From: CAKTOF01 sp964523945 | GTDB taxonomy: Bacteria; Bacillota; Clostridia; Oscillospirales; Oscillospiraceae | Direction: 5' to 3' | Assembly (NCBI GenBank): GCA_964523945.1 | Contig: CAZGBU010000126.1 | Location: 1-5,238 of the forward strand | Length of the DNA: 5,238 nt | In this document: positions 5,091-5,238 of the stretch, in pieces | Layout of the letters: each line of letters begins with the position of its first letter | How positions within the stretch are numbered: the stretch's first letter is position 1 | Translations under genes and position numbers: made by a program | The notes under the pieces: model-generated | Told to the model about the DNA's origin: nothing | Seen by the model: only the letters and a program-made list of their open reading frames with translations | The model's database searches: none

Positions 5091-5151
5091 GCCAAATGGA
5101 GCCATTGGTGAGGCCTATGGGTTGTGCGCCGGCTGTTTTTCCGGATAATAA

Positions 5152-5174
5152 AAAAGACGCCAATGGCGTCTTTT
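5152..5174 (-). terminator. Terminator of the tRNA-Glu unit
   Basis: AAAAGACGCC and GGCGTCTTTT form a perfect 10-bp stem with the 3-nt loop ATT. On the minus strand it is followed by TTTTTTATTAT and lies 8 nt past the tRNA-Glu CCA. A weaker four-T tail on the plus strand means it may also stop read-through coming from lysR. Confidence 0.9.
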
Positions 5175-5182
5175 CCAGGAGA

Positions 5183-5238
5183 TGGTGACCCGGACGGGAA
5201 TCGAACCCGTGTTACCGCCGTGAAAGGGCGGTGTCTTA
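5183..5238 (-). tRNA. tRNA-Glu (anticodon UUC), 3' part
   Basis: On the minus strand the sequence carries an anticodon stem CCGCC/GGCGG around the loop CTTTCAC, with anticodon TTC at 5224-5222. It then has the variable region, the T arm ACGGG-TTCGAAT-CCCGT (5210-5194), the acceptor 3' strand, discriminator A and an encoded CCA (5185-5183). The acceptor 5' strand and most of the D arm lie beyond the window end. It is the last tRNA of its unit, since the terminator at 5152-5174 follows directly. Confidence 0.95.

Noticed and set aside
5092..5108. CCAAATGG / CCATTGG inverted repeat
   Set aside because: A 2-nt loop and a bulged A make it a poor hairpin, and no T run follows; likely chance.
1..5238. 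Mobile element, CRISPR array or phage remnant associated with the tRNA genes
   Set aside because: tRNA genes are common integration sites, so I looked for integrase, transposase, direct repeats of tRNA 3' ends and spaced repeats; none is visible.

Overview
This window looks like a chromosomal segment from a GC-rich, gut-type Clostridia (Bacillota), possibly Oscillospirales. The evidence is strong GGAGG-type ribosome binding sites, sigma-A promoters with extended -10 boxes, compact tRNA units, an oxygen-sensitive flavin/Fe-S reductase and an AEC transporter. Genus cannot be fixed from the sequence alone. I see no mobile element, CRISPR array, rRNA or phage gene.

Layout. Positions 1-146 (minus strand) hold the start of a tRNA unit. 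A strong extended -10 promoter has its -35 box inside the last codons of the neighbouring transporter gene. It is followed by a leader hairpin, then a 49-nt tRNA-like element that keeps the 5' half and closed acceptor stem of a tRNA but has lost the middle, then the first 14 nt of a normal-looking tRNA cut by the window edge. Positions 132-1964 (minus) are a two-gene unit with its own promoter. The first gene encodes a 277-aa membrane-anchored protein (N-terminal zinc ribbon, one membrane helix, long coiled coil, C-terminal His/Cys cluster). The second, 24 nt later, encodes an AEC-family (auxin efflux carrier-like) transporter. Positions 1979-3999 (minus) carry a monocistronic 657-aa Old Yellow Enzyme-type reductase (FMN barrel, Fe-S cysteines, two Rossmann domains) ending in a clear terminator. 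Positions 4123-4989 (plus) carry a divergent LysR-family regulator, separated from the reductase by a 123-nt shared control region. Positions 4990-5151 hold no gene but contain an unusual three-part hairpin system. Positions 5152-5238 (minus) hold a terminator and the 3' part of tRNA-Glu(UUC).

How the parts relate. The divergent lysR/reductase pair is a classic arrangement in which the LysR protein responds to a substrate or product of the reductase and controls both genes; the actual compound cannot be read from sequence. The transporter sits in a separate transcription unit, because a terminator and a promoter lie between it and the reductase, so any joint role in organic-acid metabolism is only a guess. 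The most unusual items are the deleted tRNA-like element in the tRNA leader, the mutually exclusive hairpins after lysR, the two-ended metal-site coiled-coil protein, and the atypical active-site Trp and Fe-S cysteine spacing in the reductase.
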